Assembly (NCBI GenBank): GCA_900542985.1
Contig: UQPQ01000024.1
Coordinates: forward strand, 1-40,429
Reading direction: 5' to 3'
DNA from: an uncultured Bacteroides sp.
GTDB lineage: Bacteria > Bacteroidota > Bacteroidia > Bacteroidales > Bacteroidaceae
Length of the DNA stretch: 40,429 bases
The notes under the pieces are model-generated. The model ran no database searches, was not told the DNA's origin, and worked only from the letters and a program-made list of their open reading frames with translations. Of the stretch, positions 24,626 through 32,583 are shown in pieces. Numbering within the stretch: position 1 is the stretch's first letter; each line of letters opens with the position of its first letter. Position numbers and translations under genes: made by a program.

Positions 24626-27367
24626 TTATTTGTTTAATAACTGGTTGATGGCATCGGAACTGTTGTTCTCTTTTTTCTTTTGTACATGAGTATCGAACAG
24701 AGCATCCAGCATATAAGTCGGAACTTCATTTTGAGGTTGGAATCTGTCTGAACCCACATAGTTTTTGATAGAATACATCAGCTGTTTCATAGCCGGACGT
24801 TTGTCTATGTCCTTGTGGATGTCTGCACAGAGTACAAACAGTTTTCCCTTACCGCTTTTTACCTCGAACGCTATACCCAGTTTCCGGTTTTCTTCATAAG
24901 TGTCGATAGACTGAATGATAGGTGTAACCGACGACAAGGCTGTCAAGTCGATTGCTGTACCATAGTTCAGAACATCCCACCATTGCCAGTTTGCGTAGTA
25001 TGAAGTCGGAAAATCGGACAAAGAAGGGTGAGTATGCTCGATCAGTGTTCCTACAATCATCGGATCCCAATTGAACATGATAGGATTCCAGAAGTGACTG
25101 GCAAACTGTGTTTTACGTCCTTGTACACTTTGTGGTACAAACAATACCTGCTTACCTTCTGAAAGCATTTTTCTGGCAGTTTCCCATGATTCGGTGAAGA
25201 ATAGATTCTCTTCGTTTGCCTCTGTTTTCGAAGGGTATACCCAGATATCCCACTCATTGTGACAAGTACCTAATGCAACATGGAGTGTATATTTCCCGGC
25301 ACTCTTAATATCCTCTAACGGAATATCTATCTTGGCCAGAGAGTCAGTAACGGTGTAACTCTGAATAGCCTGATGCGACAGATTTCCTTTTTTCAGTTCT
25401 CTTCCTGCTTCGTCGGTCAGTGCCCAATTCACCTTTCCTCGTTTTATATCTTTGTTGCCAAAGTGATAGATACCCAACTTGGCTGTAAAAGCTTCGTTCT
25501 CATTGTAAACTCGTTTGGGCATGCGTGCCAGCAATACAGTAGGAGCGCATGATTCGCGGAACTTTTCCGGTGATACAAGACCTTTGTCTTCCCAAAAAGC
25601 ATCGAGAATGCCCACAAAGGCACTTCCCTGACCGGGGAAATCGCTTAAACCCAGTAATTGGAAACCTCCCGACTTGGATGTTCTCAATAATGATTCGTTG
25701 ACTTCCTTGTATTGCAACACAGTGTGTGCACCGGTAGCACGGAAGAAATCATCGGCCTGACGAAGCATGCCGTTACGTGCCAGCCGTTCGCGGTAAACAT
25801 TAAAATTGCGTGCTTCCAACACTCCAGTATACTTACTTATTTCGGCAAAGTTGGGATACATACAGCGCTGTCCGGTTTCGTGAGCAATAACCGGTACATC
25901 AATGTCCGATTCTGCATTGCGGTCCCAGTCTGTAGAAGGTTTTCCTTCGTATACAGTAATCCATCCTTTGTGGGTGAGGTGAGATACATAAAACTGGTCC
26001 GCTTTGACGTGTGTACGTGCAGTAGATGCAGAGTACAGATGGCGGTTGTCGTATTGCTGTCCTTTTATAATTAAATCTTCCAGTACATCGAAGTTCCCTT
26101 CGTTTTCATTACCGTTGCACATGAGGATGAAAGAAGGATGATTGCCATATTCATTGAGAATCGCATACATTTCTTCTTCGAAAAACTGGCGTCGTGCAGG
26201 GTATTTTCCTACATCTTTGATCCACATCGGAAGTTCTACCTGAAGATAAAGGCCCAGACGGTCTGCTGCATGAAATGCGGCTTGGGGTGGACACCAGGAA
26301 TGAAAACGTACGTGGTTCATTCCATATTCTTTTATTGTACGGAAGATTTTCTCCCAACTGTCTGTATCAGTAGCCGGATAGCCGGTCAGAGGAAAAACAG
26401 CACAATCCAGCACACCACGCAGATGAATGTCGTGATTATTCAGGCGGATGTGATGTTTTCCTTGTTCTATTTTTCTGAAACCAAATTGTTCGCTTTTGTT
26501 TTCTTCTCCATATGGAGTGCTCCATTGAATATCCAATGTGTAAAGGCTGGGATTGAATTCATCCCATAACTCGATTGGACGATTGATATTCAATGTCTCC
26601 TCAATCTGGAAAACAGAGTCGGACAACACTACCTTGACAGGCTTGCTTGCTATGGTCTTGCCCTCTTTTTCTTTTATTTCAAGGAGAAGATCGCCTTTCA
26701 CCGAAGACTTGGAAGGAGCGAAGCAGATTTGGGCAGTGACTTTTTTATTTTCGATGTCAGTGTAAATCTTTACATTAGATATATAGTTCGGATTCATGGC
26801 CTGCAAAGACAAATCGCCTACTATACCGTTCCAGTTGGTTTGGGTGTATTCTGTAGTACCATGATTCCATTGGTCCATCGGATATTTCAGACGGTTGTCT
26901 ACGCATAAGGTCAATGTATGAATGCCTGGAGTAAGCTGCTGCGTAAGATTGAAACGGTTAGGAGTAGACAGTCTTTCCTTGGTTGCTATCGGTTTTCCAT
27001 CTACATAAACCGCCGTTTCCCAATGACATCGTTCCAGATTGAGGATAATTTCTTTTCCTTTCCAGCTTTCGGGTATTACGACCTCTCTTTGATACCATGC
27101 TTGTCCACAATATTCAAATTTGCGCGACAGACGGTCAACATGTGACACGAAATTCTGGATACCTTTTCCGCCTTCATCTGTGCTTCCCGGAAGAACGATG
27201 GTTTCTGTCAGTTTGCTTAAATACAGTTCAGAGCCAGGAGTTTTCCCAAATCCCATAGGATCGAGCTGGAAACGCCAGATTCCGGATAATTGAATACGTT
27301 CTGTAGCTTGAATGAGACAAGTACAGTTAAGTAGAAAAAATGAAATAAATAGAAATAAGAATCTCAT
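24626..27367 (-). CDS. GH2 family glycoside hydrolase
   Basis: A 913-residue exported GH2 enzyme with a signal peptide (about 1-21). The N-terminal sugar-binding jelly-roll is at about 25-190 (LSGIWRFQLDP, VLPGSTDEGG, GNAVYVDG-like region), followed by an immunoglobulin-like domain and a TIM barrel. The acid/base is Glu421 in CNGNENEG and the nucleophile is Glu497 in IAHETGQ. The 76-residue spacing equals that of E. coli LacZ (461/537). A C-terminal region of about 300 residues follows. Beta-galactosidase is the default guess, but GH2 also holds glucuronidases, mannosidases and others, and motifs alone do not decide. A possible -7 box TACTTTTG lies at 27474-27481. The phosphoesterase gene follows by 8 bp. 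Confidence 0.9.
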   Translation of the reverse strand: MRFLFLFISFFLLNCTCLIQATERIQLSGIWRFQLDPMGFGKTPGSELYLSKLTETIVLPGSTDEGGKGIQNFVSHVDRLSRKFEYCGQAWYQREVVIPESWKGKEIILNLERCHWETAVYVDGKPIATKERLSTPNRFNLTQQLTPGIHTLTLCVDNRLKYPMDQWNHGTTEYTQTNWNGIVGDLSLQAMNPNYISNVKIYTDIENKKVTAQICFAPSKSSVKGDLLLEIKEKEGKTIASKPVKVVLSDSVFQIEETLNINRPIELWDEFNPSLYTLDIQWSTPYGEENKSEQFGFRKIEQGKHHIRLNNHDIHLRGVLDCAVFPLTGYPATDTDSWEKIFRTIKEYGMNHVRFHSWCPPQAAFHAADRLGLYLQVELPMWIKDVGKYPARRQFFEEEMYAILNEYGNHPSFILMCNGNENEGNFDVLEDLIIKGQQYDNRHLYSASTARTHVKADQFYVSHLTHKGWITVYEGKPSTDWDRNAESDIDVPVIAHETGQRCMYPNFAEISKYTGVLEARNFNVYRERLARNGMLRQADDFFRATGAHTVLQYKEVNESLLRTSKSGGFQLLGLSDFPGQGSAFVGILDAFWEDKGLVSPEKFRESCAPTVLLARMPKRVYNENEAFTAKLGIYHFGNKDIKRGKVNWALTDEAGRELKKGNLSHQAIQSYTVTDSLAKIDIPLEDIKSAGKYTLHVALGTCHNEWDIWVYPSKTEANEENLFFTESWETARKMLSEGKQVLFVPQSVQGRKTQFASHFWNPIMFNWDPMIVGTLIEHTHPSLSDFPTSYYANWQWWDVLNYGTAIDLTALSSVTPIIQSIDTYEENRKLGIAFEVKSGKGKLFVLCADIHKDIDKRPAMKQLMYSIKNYVGSDRFQPQNEVPTYMLDALFDTHVQKKKENNSSDAINQLLNK

Positions 27368-27575
27368 AGTAATTGGGGCTTGTATTAAATTAAATTGATT
27401 TAGGATTGTGTCAGATTGGTAATAGATATATAAATACAGTCGTGTTCATAGTTCGATTCCTTTAATACGGATACAAAAGTAGTTGATTTATTTATAGTGT
27501 ACAATATTATAGTTGAGGAATGAATACAGATAGAGAAAAAGTTTTATATTTGTATAAATATGATATTTAATTAAT

Positions 27576-27814
27576 ATGGCATACCGCACAATGATGATTT
27601 TTTCCTATGGATAGCGGGACTTTTACTTATCTTAAGAGGTTTGTTGGGTTAGAAATAGGAAATTGTATGGTATCATCCGGAGCGGCCAAGAGAGATTTGT
27701 TTCCCGAGATCAGAAGGTTGCTTTTGGGGATTCTTTCTACTGGGCGGATTGCTGTCGGTTGGTGGTGGAATCTGGAGCTGGAAAAAGTCGGGTGCGGAAA
27801 AATTGCATAAATAA
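27576..27814 (+). pseudogene. Probable frameshifted small two-helix membrane protein
   Basis: No single frame encodes a credible protein here, but pieces of two frames join into one. The ATG at 27576 opens MAYRTMMIF. A one-base slip at the T6 run (27598-27603) leads into FLWIAGLLLILRGLLG, a membrane-helix pattern that stops at 27650. Returning to the first frame at about 27636-27650 gives KLYGIIRSGQERFVSRDQKV. Slipping again near the TTTTGGGG run (27722-27729) gives FWGFFLLGGLLSVGGGIW, then the basic tail SWKKSGAEKLHK, with a stop at 27812-27814. Two hydrophobic helices joined by a basic loop and ending 17 bp before the M48 gene look like a real gene broken by indels, or misread at homopolymers. 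Function unknown. Confidence 0.45.
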
Positions 27815-27831
27815 CCCCTTAATAGATAGTT

Positions 27832-28638
27832 ATGAAAGACAGAGTGTTTGTAAAAGTATTTGTTTTATTGGTTTGTACAGTAATGTCTGTACCGGTAATG
27901 GCTCAATTCGATTTTAATCGGATGATGAGTGGAGCAGCCAAATTGGTAAAGGCTGTGACATTGACGGATGAGCAGATGGCTGAATATGTAAAAGAATATG
28001 TTGCTTCGATGGATGCGAAGAATCAGGTTTGTCCGGATAATAATGTATATACCATCCGATTAAAAAAACTGACTAGTGGATTAGGAGATGCGGATGGTAT
28101 TCCTCTTAATTTTAAAGTATATCATGTGGATGATGTAAATGCATTTGCTTGTGCAGATGGTAGTGTACGGGTGTTTTCTGCTTTGATGGACATAATGACT
28201 GATGAAGAATTACTTGGTGTAATCGGACATGAAATAGGTCATGTGGCACATCGTGATTCGAAGAGAGGGTTTCGTACAGCCTTGCTTACTTCTGCGTTGA
28301 AGGACGGTATTTCTTCTCAGGGAGGTAAAGTGGCAGAACTGACAGATTCTCAGATTGGTGCTTTAACGGAAGCGTTGGTGAATGCACGTTATTCGCAGAA
28401 GCAGGAATGTGATGCAGACGATTATGGATATGAGTTTTTAAAGAAAGCTGGGAAAAATCCATGGGCTATGGCTTTGTCTTTCCAAAAATTGAAGAAATTG
28501 CAGGAGGACAGTGGAGCCCAAAATATGAACTTTTTGAATCAGTTGTTTTCTACTCATCCGGATTTGGATAAAAGAATAGTCCGTATGGAGGAACGTGCTT
28601 TGAGTGATGGTATTAAAAAGCCTGTAGGAAGTAAATAG
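27832..28638 (+). CDS. M48 family metalloprotease, exported
   Basis: A 268-residue zinc protease. It has a signal peptide (about 1-24, ending VMAQ), so it is periplasmic rather than a membrane-embedded HtpX. The zinc site is HEIGH (His133, Glu134, His137) with third ligand Glu192 in KQECDADDYG. The rest fits BepA/LoiP-like M48C proteins: VNAFACADGSVRVFSALMD before the zinc site and STHPDLDKRIVRME near the C-terminus. Relatives act in outer-membrane protein quality control. It has no TPR domain, so it is closer to LoiP/YcaL than to BepA. A terminator follows at 28665-28707. Confidence 0.93.
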   Translation: MKDRVFVKVFVLLVCTVMSVPVMAQFDFNRMMSGAAKLVKAVTLTDEQMAEYVKEYVASMDAKNQVCPDNNVYTIRLKKLTSGLGDADGIPLNFKVYHVDDVNAFACADGSVRVFSALMDIMTDEELLGVIGHEIGHVAHRDSKRGFRTALLTSALKDGISSQGGKVAELTDSQIGALTEALVNARYSQKQECDADDYGYEFLKKAGKNPWAMALSFQKLKKLQEDSGAQNMNFLNQLFSTHPDLDKRIVRMEERALSDGIKKPVGSK

Positions 28639-28664
28639 GTTGCATTAATTATAAGAAAATATAT

Positions 28665-28707
28665 GGTTGCATTTCAGTGAATATGGCTGCTGGAATGTAA
28701 CCTTTTT
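28665..28707 (+). terminator. Terminator after the M48 gene
   Basis: Arms 28665-28677 and 28690-28702 pair at 13 positions, two of them G-U in RNA. The stem is followed by TTTTT (28703-28707) on the plus strand. It lies 27 bp after the M48 stop. Confidence 0.75.
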
Positions 28708-28807
28708 CGTATAAAAAGGAAAAGAGATTGACTACAATGTCTGACTGATAATGTTGTATCTTTTTTAAGTTAATCTGTATGGAAATCGGAAGATAAATAT
28801 TTTTTCG

Positions 28808-28815
28808 TACCTTTG
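28808..28815 (+). promoter_or_regulatory. -7 promoter box of the exported M3 peptidase gene
   Basis: TACCTTTG matches the Bacteroidetes -7 element. It would give a leader of about 80 nt before the ATG at 28904. No good TTTG -33 element is visible. Confidence 0.5.
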
Positions 28816-28903
28816 AGCGGTTAAAGTTTTTATCATAAAAGCAGAGAGAGATGTTTTCTGCTTGATGATAATAAGATTTTCATTATACCTTAATTGATAA
28901 AAT

Positions 28904-31009
28904 ATGAAGAAATTTTTATTTGTTACAGCTTTTACATTGGCTATGGGAGGCACTGGTATGGCTCAGAATGTGAATCCTTTCTTGCAGGAAAAGTATGGAA
29001 CTCCTTATGAAATTGCTCCTTTCGAAAAAATATCTATTGATAATTATCGGGAAGCTTTCTTAAAAGGAATGGAAGAACAAAAACAGGAAATCAATGCTAT
29101 TGTGCGAAACCGTGCAATGCCCGATTTTGAAAATACAATCGTAGCTCTCGACCGTAGTGGGGAACTTCTGACTAAGGTTGGAAATACATTTGGACCTATC
29201 TCAAACAGTAATTCTACTGAAGAAACCCGGGCTTTGGAAAAAGAATTGTCTCCGTTGTTCTCTGCACATTATGATGATATTTATCTGAATCCGCTTTTGT
29301 TTGCAAAAGTAAAAGAGGTGTACGATAATCAGAAGAAATATGGGTTGGACAAAGAGCAGACTAAATTGCTGGAAAATATATACAAGCGTTTTGTCCGTGG
29401 AGGTGCCGGACTGAATGATGAACAGAAAGCCGAACTTCGTAAGCTGAACGCTGAGTTGTCTATGCTTGAACTTACTTTTGAGCAGAATCTGCTGCATGAA
29501 ACAAATAATACCTTTGTTGTGGTGGACAAATTGGAAGAGTTGAAGGGGCTTCCTGAAGCAAATATTGCTGCTGCTGCAAAGATGGCAGAAGAGAACGGAC
29601 AGAAAGGTAAATGGATGTTTAATATGCAACGTCCGAGCTGTAATCCGGTTCTTCAGTATGCGGAAAACAGAGACTTGCGCCGTCGTGTGTACGAGGCATA
29701 TTACAATAGAGGTAATCAGAACAATGCTTACGATAATAAAGAAATTTCACGAAAACTGGTTACTTTGCGTTTGCAGAAAGCAAAACTGATGGGCTACGAG
29801 GATTATGCATCTTTGGCTCTTGATACCCGTATGGCAAAGACTCCTGAGAATGTATATAATTTATTAAATCAGGTGTGGACGCCTGCTGTAGAGAAAGCAA
29901 AGGAAGAACTGGAAGATATTCGTGCTGAAATAAAGAAGGATGGATATAGTTTTGAGCCAGAAGGATGGGACTATATGTATTATCTTGATAGAGCAAAACA
30001 GGCGAAGTATGCTATCGATGAAGATCAGGTATCGGAGTATTTGGAAATAAACAATGTATTGAAAGGTATTTTCTATGTAGCCAATAAGCTGTATGGACTG
30101 ACTTTCAAGGAATGTACCGACCAGTTCCCTGTGTATGAAAAAACTGCTCAGTCGTGGGAGGTAATTGATAAGGATGGTAAGGTACTTGCTCTTTTCTATA
30201 GCGATTATTATCCCCGTGCCGGAAAGAGAGCTGGGGCTTGGTGTACCGGTTTCAGAGAACAGACTTATAATGGAAATGAAAGAGTTGCTCCTGTAGTGGT
30301 TAACGTCTGCAATATGACTGTAGCCAGCAAGGATAAACCGGCTTTGCAGAATATTGATAATGTGACTACTATGTTCCACGAATTCGGACATGCGCTGCAT
30401 AGTTTCATGTGCGATGTACATTATGAAGGAGTTGCTAATGTAGAACGTGATTTCGTGGAATTGCCTTCACAGATTAACGAGCACTGGGCTTTCGAACCGG
30501 AAGTATTGAAGGTGTATGCCAAACATTATAAGACCGGTGAAGTGATTCCGATGGAACTGGTGAAGAAAATTGAAGAAAGTGCCAAATACGGTCAGGGTTT
30601 TGCTACTGTAGAATATCTGGCTGCTTCGCTGACTGACATGGACTTGCATGTATTGAAAGAGATTCCAGCCAATCTGAATGTGATGGAGTTTGAATCTGAA
30701 AAGTTGAAAGAACGTGGTATTCCGTCACAGATTTATCCGCGTTATCGTGTGACTAACTTCAGTCATACAATGGGTGGAGGATATACTGCCGGATATTATA
30801 GCTATATGTGGGCTGAGGTATTGGACGCCGATGCATTCCAGGCTTTCAAGGAGACAGGTGATATTTTCAATAAAGAGGTGGCAGATAAATTCCGTACATA
30901 TATTCTGACTCCGGGTGGTATTGACGACGGAATGACTATGTATAAGAACTTCCGTGGTCGCGAACCGCAGATTAATGCATTGCTTAAGAACAGAGGTTTG
31001 CTGAAATAA
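28904..31009 (+). CDS. dcp: M3 family peptidyl-dipeptidase, exported
   Basis: A 701-residue M3 metallopeptidase, the second in the window. Unlike the gene at 6076-8112, it has a signal peptide (MKKFLFVTAFTLAMGGTGMAQ), so it probably works in the periplasm. Zinc motif HEFGH (His492, Glu493, His496) and DFVELPSQ with Glu519 are intact. The loop between the two is two residues shorter than in the paralogue. The C-terminal substrate loop GGGYTAGYYSYMWAEVLDADAF is present. It would cut dipeptides from the carboxyl end of oligopeptides and complement the amino-end S46 peptidases. It has its own -7 box and ends at a perfect hairpin (31045-31079). Confidence 0.94.
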   Translation: MKKFLFVTAFTLAMGGTGMAQNVNPFLQEKYGTPYEIAPFEKISIDNYREAFLKGMEEQKQEINAIVRNRAMPDFENTIVALDRSGELLTKVGNTFGPISNSNSTEETRALEKELSPLFSAHYDDIYLNPLLFAKVKEVYDNQKKYGLDKEQTKLLENIYKRFVRGGAGLNDEQKAELRKLNAELSMLELTFEQNLLHETNNTFVVVDKLEELKGLPEANIAAAAKMAEENGQKGKWMFNMQRPSCNPVLQYAENRDLRRRVYEAYYNRGNQNNAYDNKEISRKLVTLRLQKAKLMGYEDYASLALDTRMAKTPENVYNLLNQVWTPAVEKAKEELEDIRAEIKKDGYSFEPEGWDYMYYLDRAKQAKYAIDEDQVSEYLEINNVLKGIFYVANKLYGLTFKECTDQFPVYEKTAQSWEVIDKDGKVLALFYSDYYPRAGKRAGAWCTGFREQTYNGNERVAPVVVNVCNMTVASKDKPALQNIDNVTTMFHEFGHALHSFMCDVHYEGVANVERDFVELPSQINEHWAFEPEVLKVYAKHYKTGEVIPMELVKKIEESAKYGQGFATVEYLAASLTDMDLHVLKEIPANLNVMEFESEKLKERGIPSQIYPRYRVTNFSHTMGGGYTAGYYSYMWAEVLDADAFQAFKETGDIFNKEVADKFRTYILTPGGIDDGMTMYKNFRGREPQINALLKNRGLLK

Positions 31010-31044
31010 ATAGCTAAAAGATTCTATTTTTATCAGATAATCAG

Positions 31045-31079
31045 AGAAATGGCACTATAATTTTTATAGTGCCATTTCT
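31045..31079. terminator. Bidirectional hairpin between the M3 and Crp/Fnr genes
   Basis: A perfect 16-bp inverted repeat, arms 31045-31060 and 31064-31079, with a TTT loop, between convergent genes. No long U-tract follows, but the stem is strong and its position fits termination. The stop of the minus-strand regulator gene lies 3 bp beyond its right arm. Confidence 0.7.
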
Positions 31080-31081
31080 TG

Positions 31082-31771
31082 TTAGAGAAGCTTGGTGATA
31101 ACCTTCATATTTAATTCTATGTAATTGTTCTCTTTCCTTCTGATAATTCCTTCCTTTTCCATTTTATTGAACTCGGTAGATAGTGCCGGACGTGTGACAT
31201 TGATGTATTCGGCCAATTGGGTAATTGTATGTGTAAGTTTTACTATAGAACTGCCATTTTCTACTCTTTTCATCAAATAGACCAATATTCTTTCGCGGAT
31301 AGTTTTTCTGGATAAAACATCCAGTCTCATGGTTGTACAAATGTTGCAATTCCCGGATACGCAAAGAAAATTTTTCAATATATCAGGGTAATTACTTATC
31401 AAACCAAAGGTAGAATCTTTCGTAGCTGTCAATAAAACAGATTTCTTTAATGTTTTGAATGTTGCGGGAAACCGATTGTCTTTTTTGAAAAGATGAGGGG
31501 TGGCAAATGCCCTTGGTGCTTCTATGTGTTCGATAAGTATTTCATTTCCATTGGCATCAACAATGTTGACTTCCAGTGTGCCTTCCAGTAAGATATACAG
31601 ATTGCAGCACACATCTCCCTGTTCCAGAATAACAGTGTGCTCATTAATTTCATAAAGCTTGAAATCGAGTTTCTTTATGATGTCATTTTGTAGATAAACA
31701 GGTAAATCAGCAAAAAGAGGAATCGATAGTAATTTGTCTTTATAATGATTGTCGAAACTGATTGTTTTCAT
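31082..31771 (-). CDS. Crp/Fnr family transcriptional regulator
   Basis: A 229-residue Crp/Fnr protein with a sensor barrel at about residues 15-125 (including INEHTVILEQGDVCCNLYILLEGTLEVNIV) and a winged helix at about 160-220 (ITQLAEYINVTRPALSTEFNKMEKEG). A cysteine-rich stretch FLCVSGNCNIC sits between the domains. Together with the Cys-Cys pair in the sensor barrel it may allow redox or metal sensing, which is inference. It is divergent from the Nim-like gene with 221 bp between starts, the usual arrangement of a local regulator and its target. A strong promoter precedes it at 31795-31826. Confidence 0.9.
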   Translation of the reverse strand: MKTISFDNHYKDKLLSIPLFADLPVYLQNDIIKKLDFKLYEINEHTVILEQGDVCCNLYILLEGTLEVNIVDANGNEILIEHIEAPRAFATPHLFKKDNRFPATFKTLKKSVLLTATKDSTFGLISNYPDILKNFLCVSGNCNICTTMRLDVLSRKTIRERILVYLMKRVENGSSIVKLTHTITQLAEYINVTRPALSTEFNKMEKEGIIRRKENNYIELNMKVITKLL

Positions 31772-31794
31772 ATTTGCATTATAGATTTTGATTA

Positions 31795-31826
31795 CAAAAA
31801 TATCACTTTATATTTTTATTTTCAAA
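31795..31826 (-). promoter_or_regulatory. Promoter of the Crp/Fnr gene
   Basis: On the minus strand, TTTG (31823-31826), a 20 bp spacer and TATTTTTG (31795-31802) fit the Bacteroidetes consensus, 23 bp before the ATG at 31771. Confidence 0.65.
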
Positions 31827-31910
31827 GAAATAGATTTGAGTCACTGTATTAAATTGTTGCTAATTGAGGGAACTGTCATATATCTTACACTTTGATAGAA
31901 ATTATGATTG

Positions 31911-31918
31911 TACATTTG
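31911..31918 (+). promoter_or_regulatory. -7 promoter box of the Nim-like gene
   Basis: TACATTTG fits TAnnTTTG and lies 74 bp before the ATG. The nearest TTTG upstream (31891-31894) leaves only 16 bp of spacing, so the promoter is non-optimal and may be activator-dependent, for example on the divergent Crp/Fnr protein. Confidence 0.45.
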
Positions 31919-31992
31919 TCTGTCGTAATACTATTATCATATGATGATTGTTTTTTAACTCTGTATCTCCACATTAAAAATAAAATGAAACA

Positions 31993-32508
31993 ATGAGAAA
32001 AGTAAGTAGAGAAATGGATAGTAGTTGGGCGCTCGATATTATGCGTAAGGCACCCTATATAACTGTAAGTTTTACAAGGGCAGATGGTACAGCTTATGGT
32101 GTACCATTGTCTTTAGCTTCGGATAATGATGACGTATGGTATTTTCATTGCGCTCCGGAGGGTGATAAACTTGATGCAATTGCCGCAAATCCGGATGTTT
32201 GTCTTTCTGCAGTCACAAGATGTCAGCCGACAGTTGGTCCAAAGGATGGAACCTTCACTCTGCAATATCGCTCTGCGATTGCTTTCGGGAGAGCTGAATT
32301 GGTAACCGATATAGATGAAAAGGTGCGAGCTCTTAGAGTGATAAGCCAACGTTTTCTGCCCAAACATATGGCTGCTTTCGAAGAGGCAGTAAAAAGAAGT
32401 ATTCATCGTACTGCTGTAGTCCGGATTACTTTACTGGCCCCTCCTACAGGGAAGCGTAAACAGTACGATAAGGATGGGGAAGAGATGAAGTATGGGAGGA
32501 TGGAATGA
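31993..32508 (+). CDS. Nim-like pyridoxamine 5'-phosphate oxidase family protein
   Basis: A 171-residue flavin/PLP-binding split-barrel protein of the family that includes the nitroimidazole-resistance protein NimA. Seen motifs: an N-terminal segment REMDSSWALDIMRKAPYITVSF, then GVPLSLA, and WYFHCAPEGDKLDAI with His52 at the position of the Nim-family conserved His. YRSAIAFGRAEL follows and matches the later Nim region. Related proteins reduce or bind nitro compounds or flavin cofactors. Many chromosomal members do not give resistance, so resistance is not claimed. It is divergent from a Crp/Fnr regulator and 75 bp before an aminotransferase gene. Confidence 0.88.
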   Translation: MRKVSREMDSSWALDIMRKAPYITVSFTRADGTAYGVPLSLASDNDDVWYFHCAPEGDKLDAIAANPDVCLSAVTRCQPTVGPKDGTFTLQYRSAIAFGRAELVTDIDEKVRALRVISQRFLPKHMAAFEEAVKRSIHRTAVVRITLLAPPTGKRKQYDKDGEEMKYGRME

Positions 32509-32583
32509 GCCTGTTGCGATAAAAAGCAGGCTTTTCTTGATGAGATAGTAAGTTGAAGTTGAATATTTTGAAGTCGTAAGGTT

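Noticed and set aside
27607..27810. 67-codon ORF as a stand-alone gene
   Set aside because: Its sequence lacks protein-like features, while the alternate frames over the same bases give clear membrane helices.
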